From DASSUW01 sp963789005 (GTDB taxonomy: Bacteria; Actinomycetota; Thermoleophilia; Solirubrobacterales; Solirubrobacteraceae), in NCBI GenBank assembly GCA_963789005.1, contig CAWBIZ010000005.1, positions 62,001 through 126,000 of the forward strand: a stretch of DNA of 64,000 bases, in the 5' to 3' direction. The notes below the pieces were generated by a model. It was not told the origin of the DNA. It was given only the letters and a program-made list of their open reading frames with translations, and searched no databases. This document shows, in pieces, positions 55,917-63,813 of this stretch. Within the stretch, counting starts at the first letter, position 1; every line of letters begins with the position of its first letter. The position numbers and the translations under genes were made by a program.

Positions 55917-55944
55917 CCCCGCGGCGCCTCCCCGCGCCGCGGGG
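55917..55944 (+). terminator. GC hairpin after the importer operon
   Basis: An 11-bp perfect stem (55917-55927 CCCCGCGGCGC with 55934-55944 GCGCCGCGGGG) 16 bases after the ATPase stop. No T tract follows, so termination strength is uncertain. Confidence 0.45.
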
Positions 55945-55945
55945 C

Positions 55946-56021
55946 GTCGGTGGATCCAGGCTCAGCCGGGGGCGTGGATCCACCGACGAGGCCTGGCCTG
56001 AGGGGGTCATCGGTGGATGCA
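55946..56021. promoter_or_regulatory. Inverted repeat plus a third half-site upstream of the response regulator
   Basis: GTCGGTGGATCCA (55946-55958) and TGGATCCACCGAC (55975-55987) are perfect inverted copies; a degenerate copy TCGGTGGATGCA lies at 56010-56021. Spacing suggests a regulator site, perhaps autoregulation by the regulator at 56068. Confidence 0.5.
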
Positions 56022-56067
56022 GATTTCGCCGGGGGGCGAGTTCGCGGGGCGCCGGCCTCTTGGAGGC

Positions 56068-56796
56068 ATGACTGCCGGCGCCCCGCTGCTCCTGCTGGTG
56101 GAGGACGACCCGCTCCTGGGGACCTTCCTGGCCGACAACCTGACGGCCGACGGCTACGAGCTGACGGTCGCGGAGACGCTGCGCGACGGGCTGCGCGAGG
56201 TCGAGTACAAGCGGCCTGAGCTCGCGATCGTCGACCTCGCGCTGCCGGACGGCTCGGGGTTCGACCTGATCGCGCGCGTGCGCGAGGCCGACGGGCTCGC
56301 CCGGCTGGACCCGCTCCTGCCGGTGATCGTCCTGTCCGGGCGCGCGGGCGAGCTCGACCGCGTGCGGGCGTTCGAGCGCGGGGCCGACGACTTCGTGTCG
56401 AAGCCCTTCTCGTATCCAGAGCTGCGGCATCGGGTCTCGGCGGTGCTGCGGCGGGCGAACGGGCGCCGGGTCGAGGGGCGGTTGCGGGTGGGCGACCTCG
56501 AGCTCGACCCGGCGTCCCGCGAGGTCCGGCTGCGCGGACGGGGGATCCACCTCTCCCAGAAGGAGTTCGCGCTGCTGCGAGCCCTGGCGGCGGAGCCGAC
56601 GCGGGTGCTCACCAAGGAGGATCTGCTCCGTGACGTCTGGGGCTTCCGGTCGCTCGGAACCACGAGGACCCTGGACAGCCACGCCTGCCGCCTGCGGCAG
56701 AAGCTCTCCGCCGACGGGGACCGCTTCGTGGTCAACGTCTGGGGAGTCGGCTACCGACTCGTCGACGGCCCGGTGCCCGAGGAGGCAGCCGCATGA
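56068..56796 (+). CDS. OmpR-family response regulator
   Basis: A 242-residue regulator: receiver domain with D13/D14 (LVEDDPLL), phospho-acceptor D56 (AIVDLALPDGSG), S90 and K112 (DDFVSKPF); winged helix from ~140 (LELDPASREVRLRGRGIHLS; VNVWGVGYRLVDG). GGAGGC precedes the ATG. It is followed by a histidine kinase and Tad genes; it should sit at the top of that operon. Intact. Confidence 0.95.
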   Translation: MTAGAPLLLLVEDDPLLGTFLADNLTADGYELTVAETLRDGLREVEYKRPELAIVDLALPDGSGFDLIARVREADGLARLDPLLPVIVLSGRAGELDRVRAFERGADDFVSKPFSYPELRHRVSAVLRRANGRRVEGRLRVGDLELDPASREVRLRGRGIHLSQKEFALLRALAAEPTRVLTKEDLLRDVWGFRSLGTTRTLDSHACRLRQKLSADGDRFVVNVWGVGYRLVDGPVPEEAAA

Positions 56797-56834
56797 TCAT
56801 CCCGCTCGTCCGGGTCGCGGAGGCGATCGCGTGA
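56793..56834 (+). other. 13-codon micro-ORF bridging regulator and kinase
   Basis: ATG 56793 overlaps the regulator stop and TGA 56832-56834 overlaps the kinase GTG at 56831. MIIPLVRVAEAIA resembles the kinase start VIGPLLCFVAVAA. Confidence 0.5.
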
Positions 56835-57703
56835 TCGGTCCGCTGTTGTGCTTCGTGGCGGTTGCCGCCGTGCACGCCGAGGGTCAGCGGCGGCTCGCAT
56901 GGGCGGCGCGCGCGAATCACGACGTGCGCGGGCCCTTGTGCACGGCGCGGCTGGCGCTCGGTGGGCTCGAACCATGCGCGCGCGTCGACGCGATCGATCT
57001 CGAGCTGCGGCGCGCGGAGCTGGCGCTCGACGATCTCGCGGCCGCGCGCCGCGGGCTTCGGGCGGCTGGCCGTCGCGAGGCCGTCGAGCTTGGCGGCCTG
57101 CTGGCCGCGGCCGCCCCGGCGTGGGAGGCGCTCGCCCGCGCGCACGGCACGCTGCTGAGCGTCGGCGGCGGCGGGCCCGTCCGCGTGAGCGGAGACGCGC
57201 TCCGCCTCGCGCATGCGTGCGCGAACCTCGTGGCCAACGCGGTCGAGCACGGGGGCGGCCGGGTCGACGTCCGGGTGCTCGCCGGCGCCGGTCGAGCGGG
57301 CGTTCACGTCAGCGACGAGGGCGACGGTCTTCCGGCGCCGCTGCCGACGCTGCTCGCCGCCGCCCGCGGCCGCCGGGAGCGCCGCGGCCACGGCCTCGCG
57401 ATCGCCGCCGGCATCGCACGCCGCCACGGCGGCCGCCTGCTCGAGCTCCCGTCGACCACCGGAACCCACCTCGTGCTCGACCTCCCGGCGGCACCGCCGG
57501 CCCGACGCCGCGCGCGGCGGCCGCGACTCGTTCCCGACCCCTCGCGTCGGGTCAGCCGGCCCGCGCCGGCGGGGGTCGCCCCCGACGCCGCGCCGCGTCG
57601 GGTCAGCCGGCCCACGCCCGCGGCGGTCGCCCCCGACGCCGCGCCGCGTCGGGTCAGCCGGCCCACGCCCGCGGCGGTCGCCCCCGACCCCGCGTCGCCG
57701 TGA
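56831..57703 (+). CDS. Minimal sensor-less histidine kinase with Pro-rich repeat tail
   Basis: A 290-residue kinase. One short N-terminal membrane helix (IGPLLCFVAVAAV), H-box with H30 in RANHDVRGPLCTARLAL, N-box around N136 (NLVANAVEHGG), G1 at D162 (SDEGDGLPAP) and G2 around 187 (RGHGLAIAAGIA). There is no extracellular or PAS input domain. The last ~75 residues are basic and contain a 17-residue unit repeated three times (RRVSRPTPAAVAPDAAP). GTGA overlap with cpaB downstream ties it to the Tad locus. Its partner is the regulator at 56068. Confidence 0.8.
   Translation: MIGPLLCFVAVAAVHAEGQRRLAWAARANHDVRGPLCTARLALGGLEPCARVDAIDLELRRAELALDDLAAARRGLRAAGRREAVELGGLLAAAAPAWEALARAHGTLLSVGGGGPVRVSGDALRLAHACANLVANAVEHGGGRVDVRVLAGAGRAGVHVSDEGDGLPAPLPTLLAAARGRRERRGHGLAIAAGIARRHGGRLLELPSTTGTHLVLDLPAAPPARRRARRPRLVPDPSRRVSRPAPAGVAPDAAPRRVSRPTPAAVAPDAAPRRVSRPTPAAVAPDPASP
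57546..57698 (+). repeat. 51-base tandem repeat, three copies, in kinase tail
   Basis: Units starting CGTCGGGTCAGCCGGCCC at 57546, 57597 and 57648; copies two and three are identical until the final codons. Each codes for RRVSRPxPAxVAPDxA. Confidence 0.8.
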
Positions 57704-58383
57704 GCCGGCGGCGGCGGGCGGCGCTGCTGCTCGGCCTCGCGCTGGTGCTCGGGGCGCTGGCGGCCTCGGACATGGGTCGCCGCGAGGCGGCGCTGCGGGC
57801 GCATATCGGGCCGATGGTCGCGGTGGTCACAGCGGCGCGGGCGCTGCCCGCGGGGCGGCGGCTCGATGCCGGCGACCTCGCCGTGCGCCGCGTGCCCGAG
57901 CGATTCGCCGCCGGTGGCGCGGCCGCGCTTCCAGAGCTGCTCGTCGGCCGGCGGCTCGCGGTCGGCGTGCCGGCCGGCGCCACCGTCGCGGAGCACCTGC
58001 TCGCCGACGACGGTGGGGCCGCCGCCGCCGCGGCGGTCGGGCGGGGGCAGCGCGCCGCGGAGATCGTCGCCGCCGCGTCTCCCGAGCTCGTCGTGCCGGC
58101 CGCGCGGGTCGACGTGCTGGTGACCCGCGAGCGCGGGGCGGTGGGGGAGACGGAGCTCGCGCTCGAGGACGTCGAGGTGCTCGCGGCCCGCCCGCTCCCA
58201 GCCGGGACGCGCGAGGACGCGCAGCGGCGGGTCGCCGCGACGCTGCGCGTGTCGGCGGCCCAAGCCGTCTACCTGGCCGCGGCGGGAGCCTTCGCGCGCG
58301 ACATCCGGCTGCTCGCCCGGTCGCCCGGAGACCGCGCTCGCCTCGGCCGCGCGGTCGTCGGGAGCGAGCTCGCGCCGCCCTGA
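57700..58383 (+). CDS. cpaB: CpaB-like SAF-domain Flp pilus assembly protein
   Basis: A 227-residue protein with an N-terminal membrane helix (RAALLLGLALVLGALAASDM), then a SAF domain (VVTAARALPAGRRLDAGDLA; LLVGRRLAVGVPAGATVAEH) and the RcpC/CpaB core (LVVPAARVDVLVTRERGAVG). In Tad/Flp systems CpaB sits in the periplasm or outside. GTG overlaps the kinase stop. The family normally lies directly before cpaF, as it does here. Confidence 0.75.
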   Translation: MSRRRRAALLLGLALVLGALAASDMGRREAALRAHIGPMVAVVTAARALPAGRRLDAGDLAVRRVPERFAAGGAAALPELLVGRRLAVGVPAGATVAEHLLADDGGAAAAAAVGRGQRAAEIVAAASPELVVPAARVDVLVTRERGAVGETELALEDVEVLAARPLPAGTREDAQRRVAATLRVSAAQAVYLAAAGAFARDIRLLARSPGDRARLGRAVVGSELAPP

Positions 58384-58472
58384 CGTTCGTCGGGCCCCGG
58401 CCCGCCGGCGTACGGGCGGGGCTTGGTGCCGCCGCGGGGGCGAGATTCGCCGTGCGTCGCCTCATACGGTCG

Positions 58473-59642
58473 ATGACCGACCTCGACGCTCTCGCCACCG
58501 ACCTGCGCGACCGCCTGCTCGCGGGCGCCGGCGCGCCCGGCGAAGACTTGGAGGGCCGGATCCGTGAGCTCGTGGATCGCGAGGCGGCGGTGCTCGACGC
58601 CGAGGCCCGTGCCGAGCTGGCCGGCCGGATCGCCGAGCGGGCGTTCGGCCTCGGTCCGCTCGAGCCACTGCTCTCCGATCCCGCGGTCGAGGAGGTCATG
58701 GTCTGCGGCACGGCACCGGTGTGGGTCGAGCGCGCCGGCTGCGTCGAACGCACCGCGGTGCGGTTCGCGCACGAGCGCGACCTGCGCGACGCGATCGAGC
58801 GCATCCTCGCGCCGCTCGGCCGCCGGGTCGACGAGGCGGAGCCGCTGTGCGACGCGCGGCTCCCGGACGGCTCGCGCGTGAACGTCGTCATCCCACCGCT
58901 CGCGCTCGACGGCCCGGTCCTCACCATCCGGCGCTTCCGGCGCCGCGGCTTCAGCCCTGAGGACCTGGTCGCCAACGGCACGATCACGAAGCCACTACTG
59001 GAGTTCCTCGCGCGGGCGGTGCGGGCGCGAGCGAGCATCCTCGTCTGCGGCGGCACCGGCTCGGGCAAGACCACCACGCTCAACGCGCTCTCCAGCTTCA
59101 TCGGCACGGGCGAGCGGGTGATCACGATCGAGGACGCCGCCGAGCTGCGGCTGCGCCAGCCGCACGTGATCCGCCTCGAAGCCCGTCCGCCGAACCTCGA
59201 GGGGCGCGGCGAGGTCACGATCCGGCGCCTCGTGCGCAACGCGCTGCGGATGCGGCCCGACAGGATCGTCGTCGGCGAGGTGCGCGGGGCGGAGGCGCTC
59301 GACATGCTGACGGCGCTGTCGACCGGCCACGAAGGCTCGTTGTGCACGATCCACGCCGGCACGCCGGCCGAGGCGCTCCGCCGCGTCGAGACGCTCGCGC
59401 TCATGGCCGGGCTCGGCCTCCCGCACGCCGCGCTGCGAGAGCAGGTCGCCGACGCCTTCGACCTCGTGGTCTGCCAGGCCCGAGGCGCGGACGGCTCCCG
59501 CCGCGTGATCGAGGTCGCGGAGGTCATCCGCGTCGCCGGAGGCCCGGCCGCGCGCGAGATCTACGCGTGGCGCGGAGGCCGCGGCCGCTGGCGAGCCGCA
59601 CTGTCCGACGATCTCGCGGCACGGCTCGCGGCGGCGGCATGA
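58473..59642 (+). CDS. cpaF: Tad/Flp secretion ATPase (CpaF/TadA)
   Basis: A 389-residue secretion ATPase: N-terminal region FGLGPLEPLLSDPAVEEVMV, RLPDGSRVNVVIPPLALDGP, Walker A ILVCGGTGSGKTTTLNAL, Asp box VITIEDAAELRLRQPHVIRL, Walker B PDRIVVGEVRGAEALDML and His box STGHEGSLCTIHAGTPAEAL. All motifs for pilus/secretion ATPases are intact. ATG 58473 is used; the frame stays open back to the cpaB stop, so GTG 58453 is possible. Confidence 0.95.
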   Translation: MTDLDALATDLRDRLLAGAGAPGEDLEGRIRELVDREAAVLDAEARAELAGRIAERAFGLGPLEPLLSDPAVEEVMVCGTAPVWVERAGCVERTAVRFAHERDLRDAIERILAPLGRRVDEAEPLCDARLPDGSRVNVVIPPLALDGPVLTIRRFRRRGFSPEDLVANGTITKPLLEFLARAVRARASILVCGGTGSGKTTTLNALSSFIGTGERVITIEDAAELRLRQPHVIRLEARPPNLEGRGEVTIRRLVRNALRMRPDRIVVGEVRGAEALDMLTALSTGHEGSLCTIHAGTPAEALRRVETLALMAGLGLPHAALREQVADAFDLVVCQARGADGSRRVIEVAEVIRVAGGPAAREIYAWRGGRGRWRAALSDDLAARLAAAA

Positions 59643-59736
59643 CCGCGCGTCGCGAACGGTCGTTCGGCGCACGCCCGGCCGGGTCGCCGTGACCGCCGTC
59701 GTGTCATCCACCGCGCGCCCCGATGGGTCGGCATGA
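59639..59736 (+). other. Two relay micro-ORFs between cpaF and tadB
   Basis: 59639-59692 (MTARRERSFGARPAGSP) and 59689-59736 (VTAVVSSTARPDGSA) overlap each other and both flanking genes by four bases. Both start M/V-T-A like TadB (MTAAVVLS). Confidence 0.5.
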
Positions 59737-60581
59737 CCGCCGCCGTCGTCTTGTCGTTCTGCGCGGCGGCGACCGGCGTGCTGGGAGCGTGGGAGGCGCT
59801 CGCGGCGGTCGAGCGGCTGCGGGTTGCGGCCGCGTTCGGCCGTGCGCTCGAGCCGCTTGCGCGCGCTGCGCGGGAGGGTCGTGCTCCGACCGGACCGGAG
59901 CGGCGGCGGCTGGCGCTGGTGTCGACCGGCGCGCTGGTCGTCGCCGGGTGGCTCGTCGGGGGGCTTGCCGCCGGCGGGGTGGCGGCGGTTGGCGGGCCGC
60001 TCGTGGTGGCGGCGCTCGTGCGCTCGCGCCGGCGGCGGTACGCGCGTGAGCTGCGGGCCGGCGCGGGGGCGGCGGCGCGGGCGCTCGCCGACGCGGTCGG
60101 CGCCGGGCACTCGATCAGGGGCGCGATCCTGCTGGGTGCCGGCAGCGTCGGAGGCGCCGCGGGTCACGAGCTGCGGGCGACGGCACGCGCCCTCGACCTC
60201 GGCGATCCGACCGTCGTCGCGCTCGAGGCGCTCCAGCGGCGCGCCGCCGATCCAGCGTGGAACGCGATCGTCGCCGGCATCCTCCTGCAGCGCGACGCCG
60301 GCGGCGACCTCGCCGGACTCCTGCGCGACCAGGCGGCAGCGCTGGCGGCCGCCGAGCGGATCGAGCACGAAGCGCGCACGGCGACCGCCCAGGCGCGGTT
60401 CACGGCCCGGCTGGTGCTCGTGCTCCCTCTGGGCGCCGCTGTCCTCGCCGAGCTCGCCAGCCCGGGACTCCTCGCCGGCCTCGTCACCCACCCGCTCTCG
60501 GTCTGGCTCGTCGCCATGGCCGCGATCCTCCAGATGGCCGCGATCCTCGCCGTCTCCCGCCTCGCGAGGGCGCGGCGATGA
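59733..60581 (+). CDS. tadB: Tad secretion inner-membrane protein TadB-like
   Basis: A 282-residue T2SSF-type membrane protein: helix VVLSFCAAATGVLGAWEALA, two helices at LALVSTGALVVAGWLVGGLA/GGVAAVGGPLVVAALVRSRR, a cytoplasmic helical domain (ALADAVGAGHSIRGAILLGA; GILLQRDAGGDLAGLLRDQA) and two C-terminal helices. Matches TadB, the platform protein. ATG overlaps the second relay micro-ORF. Confidence 0.85.
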   Translation: MTAAVVLSFCAAATGVLGAWEALAAVERLRVAAAFGRALEPLARAAREGRAPTGPERRRLALVSTGALVVAGWLVGGLAAGGVAAVGGPLVVAALVRSRRRRYARELRAGAGAAARALADAVGAGHSIRGAILLGAGSVGGAAGHELRATARALDLGDPTVVALEALQRRAADPAWNAIVAGILLQRDAGGDLAGLLRDQAAALAAAERIEHEARTATAQARFTARLVLVLPLGAAVLAELASPGLLAGLVTHPLSVWLVAMAAILQMAAILAVSRLARARR

Positions 60582-60669
60582 GTTGGGGCGCGACGATGAG
60601 CGGGCGCGCCGTCGTGGCGCGACGTCGAGTCGGGACGATGCGCGGGGATGAATGACGGCGCCGCCCTAG
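60578..60669 (+). other. Relay micro-ORFs between tadB and tadC
   Basis: 60578-60655 encodes 25 residues and overlaps the tadB stop; 60652-60669 encodes MTAPP, overlapping the first. tadC starts 13 bases later, so the chain is not perfect here. Confidence 0.4.
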
Positions 60670-60682
60670 TCAGAGCGTCGTC

Positions 60683-61504
60683 GTGACTCGCGCGACGCTG
60701 CTCGCGGCCATGGCAGGCGTCCTCGCGGCGCCTGGGGTGGTCGACCTCGTGGCCGGCGTGCGGCTGCCGCGACGTTCGGCGAGCGGGGTGGGCGTGGGGT
60801 TGCTCGCGGCGCTCGGCCGCGGGCTCGGGGTTCGGGCTCCGCGGCGGCTCGGCGCGCGGATCGTTGCCTCGGGGCTGGAGCTCGCGCCGCGTGACTTCAT
60901 GGCGGTCAAGGGCGGGGCGGCGCTGGCGGGCGGAGCCGTTGCCGTGGCGGCGCTGCCGATCGCGCCCGGTCGGCTCGGGCCGGCGCTGCTCGTCGCGCTC
61001 CCCGCACTCGCGTTCGTGGCTCCCGACCTGTGGCTGCACCGGCGCATGAGCGCGCGGACGCGGGTGATCGAGGCGGAGCTCGCCGACGTGCTCGATCTCC
61101 TGCGCGTCGCCGTGGCCGCCGGGCTGACGCCGAGCCGCGCGCTCGGCGAGGTGGGCGCGCGTCACCGTGGCCTGCTGCCCGGGGAGTTGCGGAGGACTGC
61201 CGACCGGATGCGGTACGGCGTCCCGCGTGCGAGCGCCTACGACGACCTGGAACGGCGATGCCCGGCGCCGGGGGTCGCGGCGCTCGTGGCGGCCCTGCGT
61301 CGCGCGGACCGCCACGGCGCGCCGCTCGCGGCCGCGCTCTCGGCGGACGCCCGCACGGCGCGGGCGCGGCAGGCGCAACGCACCGCGGAGGCGGCCGCGC
61401 GCGCCGCCCCGCAGATCCAGCTCGTCGTCGCGCTCCTGCTCGTTCCGGCGGTGCTGCTCCTCGTCGCGGCTGCGCTCGTCCCCGCGATCGTCCCGCTGGA
61501 GTGA
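60683..61504 (+). CDS. tadC: Tad secretion inner-membrane protein TadC-like
   Basis: A 273-residue T2SSF-type platform protein: helices LLAAMAGVLAAPGVVDLVAG and GPALLVALPALAFVAPDLWL, cytoplasmic ELADVLDLLRVAVAAGLTPS and MRYGVPRASAYDDLERRCPA, and C-terminal helix IQLVVALLLVPAVLLLVAAA. Second platform subunit. No pilin, TadE/F or prepilin peptidase follows before the convergent DUF3352 gene. Confidence 0.85.
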   Translation: MTRATLLAAMAGVLAAPGVVDLVAGVRLPRRSASGVGVGLLAALGRGLGVRAPRRLGARIVASGLELAPRDFMAVKGGAALAGGAVAVAALPIAPGRLGPALLVALPALAFVAPDLWLHRRMSARTRVIEAELADVLDLLRVAVAAGLTPSRALGEVGARHRGLLPGELRRTADRMRYGVPRASAYDDLERRCPAPGVAALVAALRRADRHGAPLAAALSADARTARARQAQRTAEAAARAAPQIQLVVALLLVPAVLLLVAAALVPAIVPLE

Positions 61505-61507
61505 TGC

Positions 61508-63022
61508 TTAGCGCAGGCCGGCGGCGAAGCGGACTCGGGCGTCTCCTCCGTCGGTGCTGCCGCCGAGGGCGAGGACGTCGAATGCCTCCACGTACGGCTT
61601 GGCCTCCTGCCACTCGGCACCGGCGTCGCCGGAAGCGTCGACGAGCTCGACGAGGCCGGGCATCGACAGCAGGAGAGACGGGTCGGCGTCGTCGCCGAGC
61701 AGCTCCGTCGCGCGCTCATAGAGCTCGGTGTCGCCGAGCTCCTCGTCAGGTGAGAGCGCGTCCTCGGCGGCGGCGATGCCGGACGTCACGACCACCTTGT
61801 CCTCGCCGCGCGCGAGCACCAGCGGCTTCGGCGCCGGGCCGGCCCACTCGAATGCGATCTCGGCGCCCTCGACCTCCACCGGCGTCGCGTTCACGCCATG
61901 GCGCGAGCGCAGCGCGCCCACGATGCGCCCGAACGCGCCCACCGAGGCCGCCTCGTCCGTGACGCCGAGCACGACGCCGAACTCGATCGACTCCAGGCTG
62001 TCGCCGCGGATGAACATCGCCGCGTCGCCGACCCAGCTCAGGAGGTCGCGCTCGAGGTCGAAGCCCAGCTCGCGCTCGATCGCGGCGCCCCCGATCGCGC
62101 CCGCGAAGCCCTTCAAGGTCGCGCGGATCGTCTCGCCCACGCGCGGCATCGCCTGCGCGCCCCACGCGTCGGCCGGCAGCTCCTCCAGCAGCGGCGAGCC
62201 ACCTGCGCCGACGAGCGGGCCGAGCCGCGCGGCGCCGCCCGGCGGAAGCTCGGCCTGCACGTCGAGCGCAACCCGCGAGCCGTCGGCCAGGAACGCGCCG
62301 GCGACCGGCGGCAGCCGGTCGAACGGGATCAATGCCTTCAGCGCCTGCGCCTGCTGGGGATCGGACTCGGCCGCCAGCTCCAGCAGGCGCCGGGTGTCGA
62401 CGTAGAAGTGGGCCAACCGCTCGCCCTCGAGATCTTCGATCGCGGTCCGGTACGGCTCGTGGTCGGACAGCCCGTCACCTTCGAGCGTGTCGAGCGTGCG
62501 CCTGAACTCCGGCTCGTCGCCGAACAGCACGAAGTCGTCCACCACCGCACGCGCGTCGCCGTCGGGGTTGACCTTGTAGTCGACCCCGGCATGCGACCGG
62601 GTCTCCTCGCGTGTCCCCGATCGCTTGTAGGCGGCGGCGAGTGACTCCTCCGCCGCCTCGGGGTCCGTGGTGGCGACGATGAGGGCCACGCCCGGCTCCT
62701 CGCTCTCGTCCAGCCGAGCGCTCACCCACATTCCCGCGCGGTCGCCGAGCCAGGGCTTGACGTCGCGGTCGTAGTCGAAGTCGTCGACCTCGGCGAGCAG
62801 CTCGCGGAGCTTCGCCTCCGGGTCCGACGTGCGCAGGATCTTGCCCGCGGCGTCGAGCGCGTCCGAGCGCAGGTCGCCCTCCGGGCGCACCGTCGCCTCC
62901 ATGTAGAAGAGCGCGTCACGCGGGACGGCGCTCGCCGGGTCGGCGCCGGCTGCGCCTCCGCCGCCACCGCAGGCAGTCAGGAGGAGGGCAAGAGCGGCGA
63001 GGAGCGGTGCGAGTCGAAGCAT
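61508..63022 (-). CDS. DUF3352-domain lipoprotein
   Basis: A 504-residue exported protein. LLAALALLLTACGGGGGAAG is a lipobox with Cys at residue 18. The remainder fits DUF3352: DALFYMEATVRPEGDLRSDA, KPWLGDRAGMWVSARLDESE, GVALIVATTDPEAAEESLAA, DLERDLLSWVGDAAMFIRGD. Family function unknown. A GGAAGGAT site precedes the ATG. It converges on tadC; upstream is the mraZ leader region, in divergent orientation. Confidence 0.85.
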   Translation of the reverse strand: MLRLAPLLAALALLLTACGGGGGAAGADPASAVPRDALFYMEATVRPEGDLRSDALDAAGKILRTSDPEAKLRELLAEVDDFDYDRDVKPWLGDRAGMWVSARLDESEEPGVALIVATTDPEAAEESLAAAYKRSGTREETRSHAGVDYKVNPDGDARAVVDDFVLFGDEPEFRRTLDTLEGDGLSDHEPYRTAIEDLEGERLAHFYVDTRRLLELAAESDPQQAQALKALIPFDRLPPVAGAFLADGSRVALDVQAELPPGGAARLGPLVGAGGSPLLEELPADAWGAQAMPRVGETIRATLKGFAGAIGGAAIERELGFDLERDLLSWVGDAAMFIRGDSLESIEFGVVLGVTDEAASVGAFGRIVGALRSRHGVNATPVEVEGAEIAFEWAGPAPKPLVLARGEDKVVVTSGIAAAEDALSPDEELGDTELYERATELLGDDADPSLLLSMPGLVELVDASGDAGAEWQEAKPYVEAFDVLALGGSTDGGDARVRFAAGLR

Positions 63023-63377
63023 GGATCCTTCCGTTTCGGTCACGACGCCGCGGTCTCCCACGCGGCCCCACGCAGGGTGTCGCATACCCGGATACCCCGC
63101 AACTCGCCGTGCAGATCGCGCGCATGCAACGGGGCCTGCGATCGCGACCGAGAACCGGCGCGCTCGCGCGCCCTCGAAAAAGCCCTGGAAATCGCCATGT
63201 TCCGGCTCCTCAAGTGGCCTTCATTCAAGGAGCGTGGGACAAAAGACGATAAATGTGTTGCAGAGTGGGGCGTGGTGGGGTACCTTCCCGTCGCGAAGCC
63301 GGTCCGGGGTGGCGGGGCTCCTCCCACTCCACCACCCCGGATCGACTGAACCTTCGCCCCTTGTCGGAACATGAGCC
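63023..63377. other. 355-base divergent intergenic region before mraZ
   Basis: Holds the promoters of the DUF3352 lipoprotein and the mra cluster. Two GTGGGG boxes at 63265-63270 and 63275-63280, 10 bases apart, fit the direct-repeat TGGG sites bound by MraZ. Downstream a perfect 10-bp stem TCCGGGGTGG/CCACCCCGGA (63303-63312 with 63332-63341) lies in the mraZ leader. A possible short plus-strand frame at 63077-63349 has no good start or family. Confidence 0.55.
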
Positions 63378-63812
63378 TTGGCCTTCCACGGCACCTTCGA
63401 ACACTCGCTCGACGCCAAGAACCGGCTGACCGTCCCGGCTCGGTTCCGCGCAGCGCTCTCCGGTGGCGTCTTTCTCGTACGCGGCGTCGACCCCTGCATC
63501 TCGCTCTATCCCGAGGAGACCTACACCTCGATCACCCAGTCCGCGCTGAGCGCGCTCAACCCCTTCTCGCCCCAGGCCCGCGAGCTGAAGCGGATGCTGT
63601 ACGGGAACGCGACCAGCTCGGAGCTCGACTCGGCCGGCCGCGTGATGCTGGGCACGCGGGAGCTCGAGCACGCGGGCATCGCGCGCGAGGTGGTCGTCAC
63701 CGGCGCCGGCGAGTGCCTCGAGCTCTGGGACCGCTCCGCGTGGGAGGCCTACTACCGCGACCTGTCCCAGCGGGCGCCTGACCTCACCGTGTCTCTTGGC
63801 CATCCTGCTTGA
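63378..63812 (+). CDS. mraZ: MraZ transcriptional regulator of the division/cell-wall cluster
   Basis: A 144-residue protein with two AbrB-like SpoVT halves: GTFEHSLDAKNRLTVPARFR and ATSSELDSAGRVMLGTRELE, each with the D-x-x-x-R-hydrophobic motif. TTG 63378 gives the family-typical MAFHGTFEHSLD. It represses its own operon (mraZ-rsmH-...) by binding repeats upstream, which are visible at 63265-63280. First gene of the dcw cluster. Confidence 0.95.
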   Translation: MAFHGTFEHSLDAKNRLTVPARFRAALSGGVFLVRGVDPCISLYPEETYTSITQSALSALNPFSPQARELKRMLYGNATSSELDSAGRVMLGTRELEHAGIAREVVVTGAGECLELWDRSAWEAYYRDLSQRAPDLTVSLGHPA

Positions 63813-63813
63813 C

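Noticed and set aside
63077..63349. Possible 90-residue protein before mraZ
   Set aside because: No ribosome site, no family, and it covers the predicted MraZ boxes and leader hairpin.
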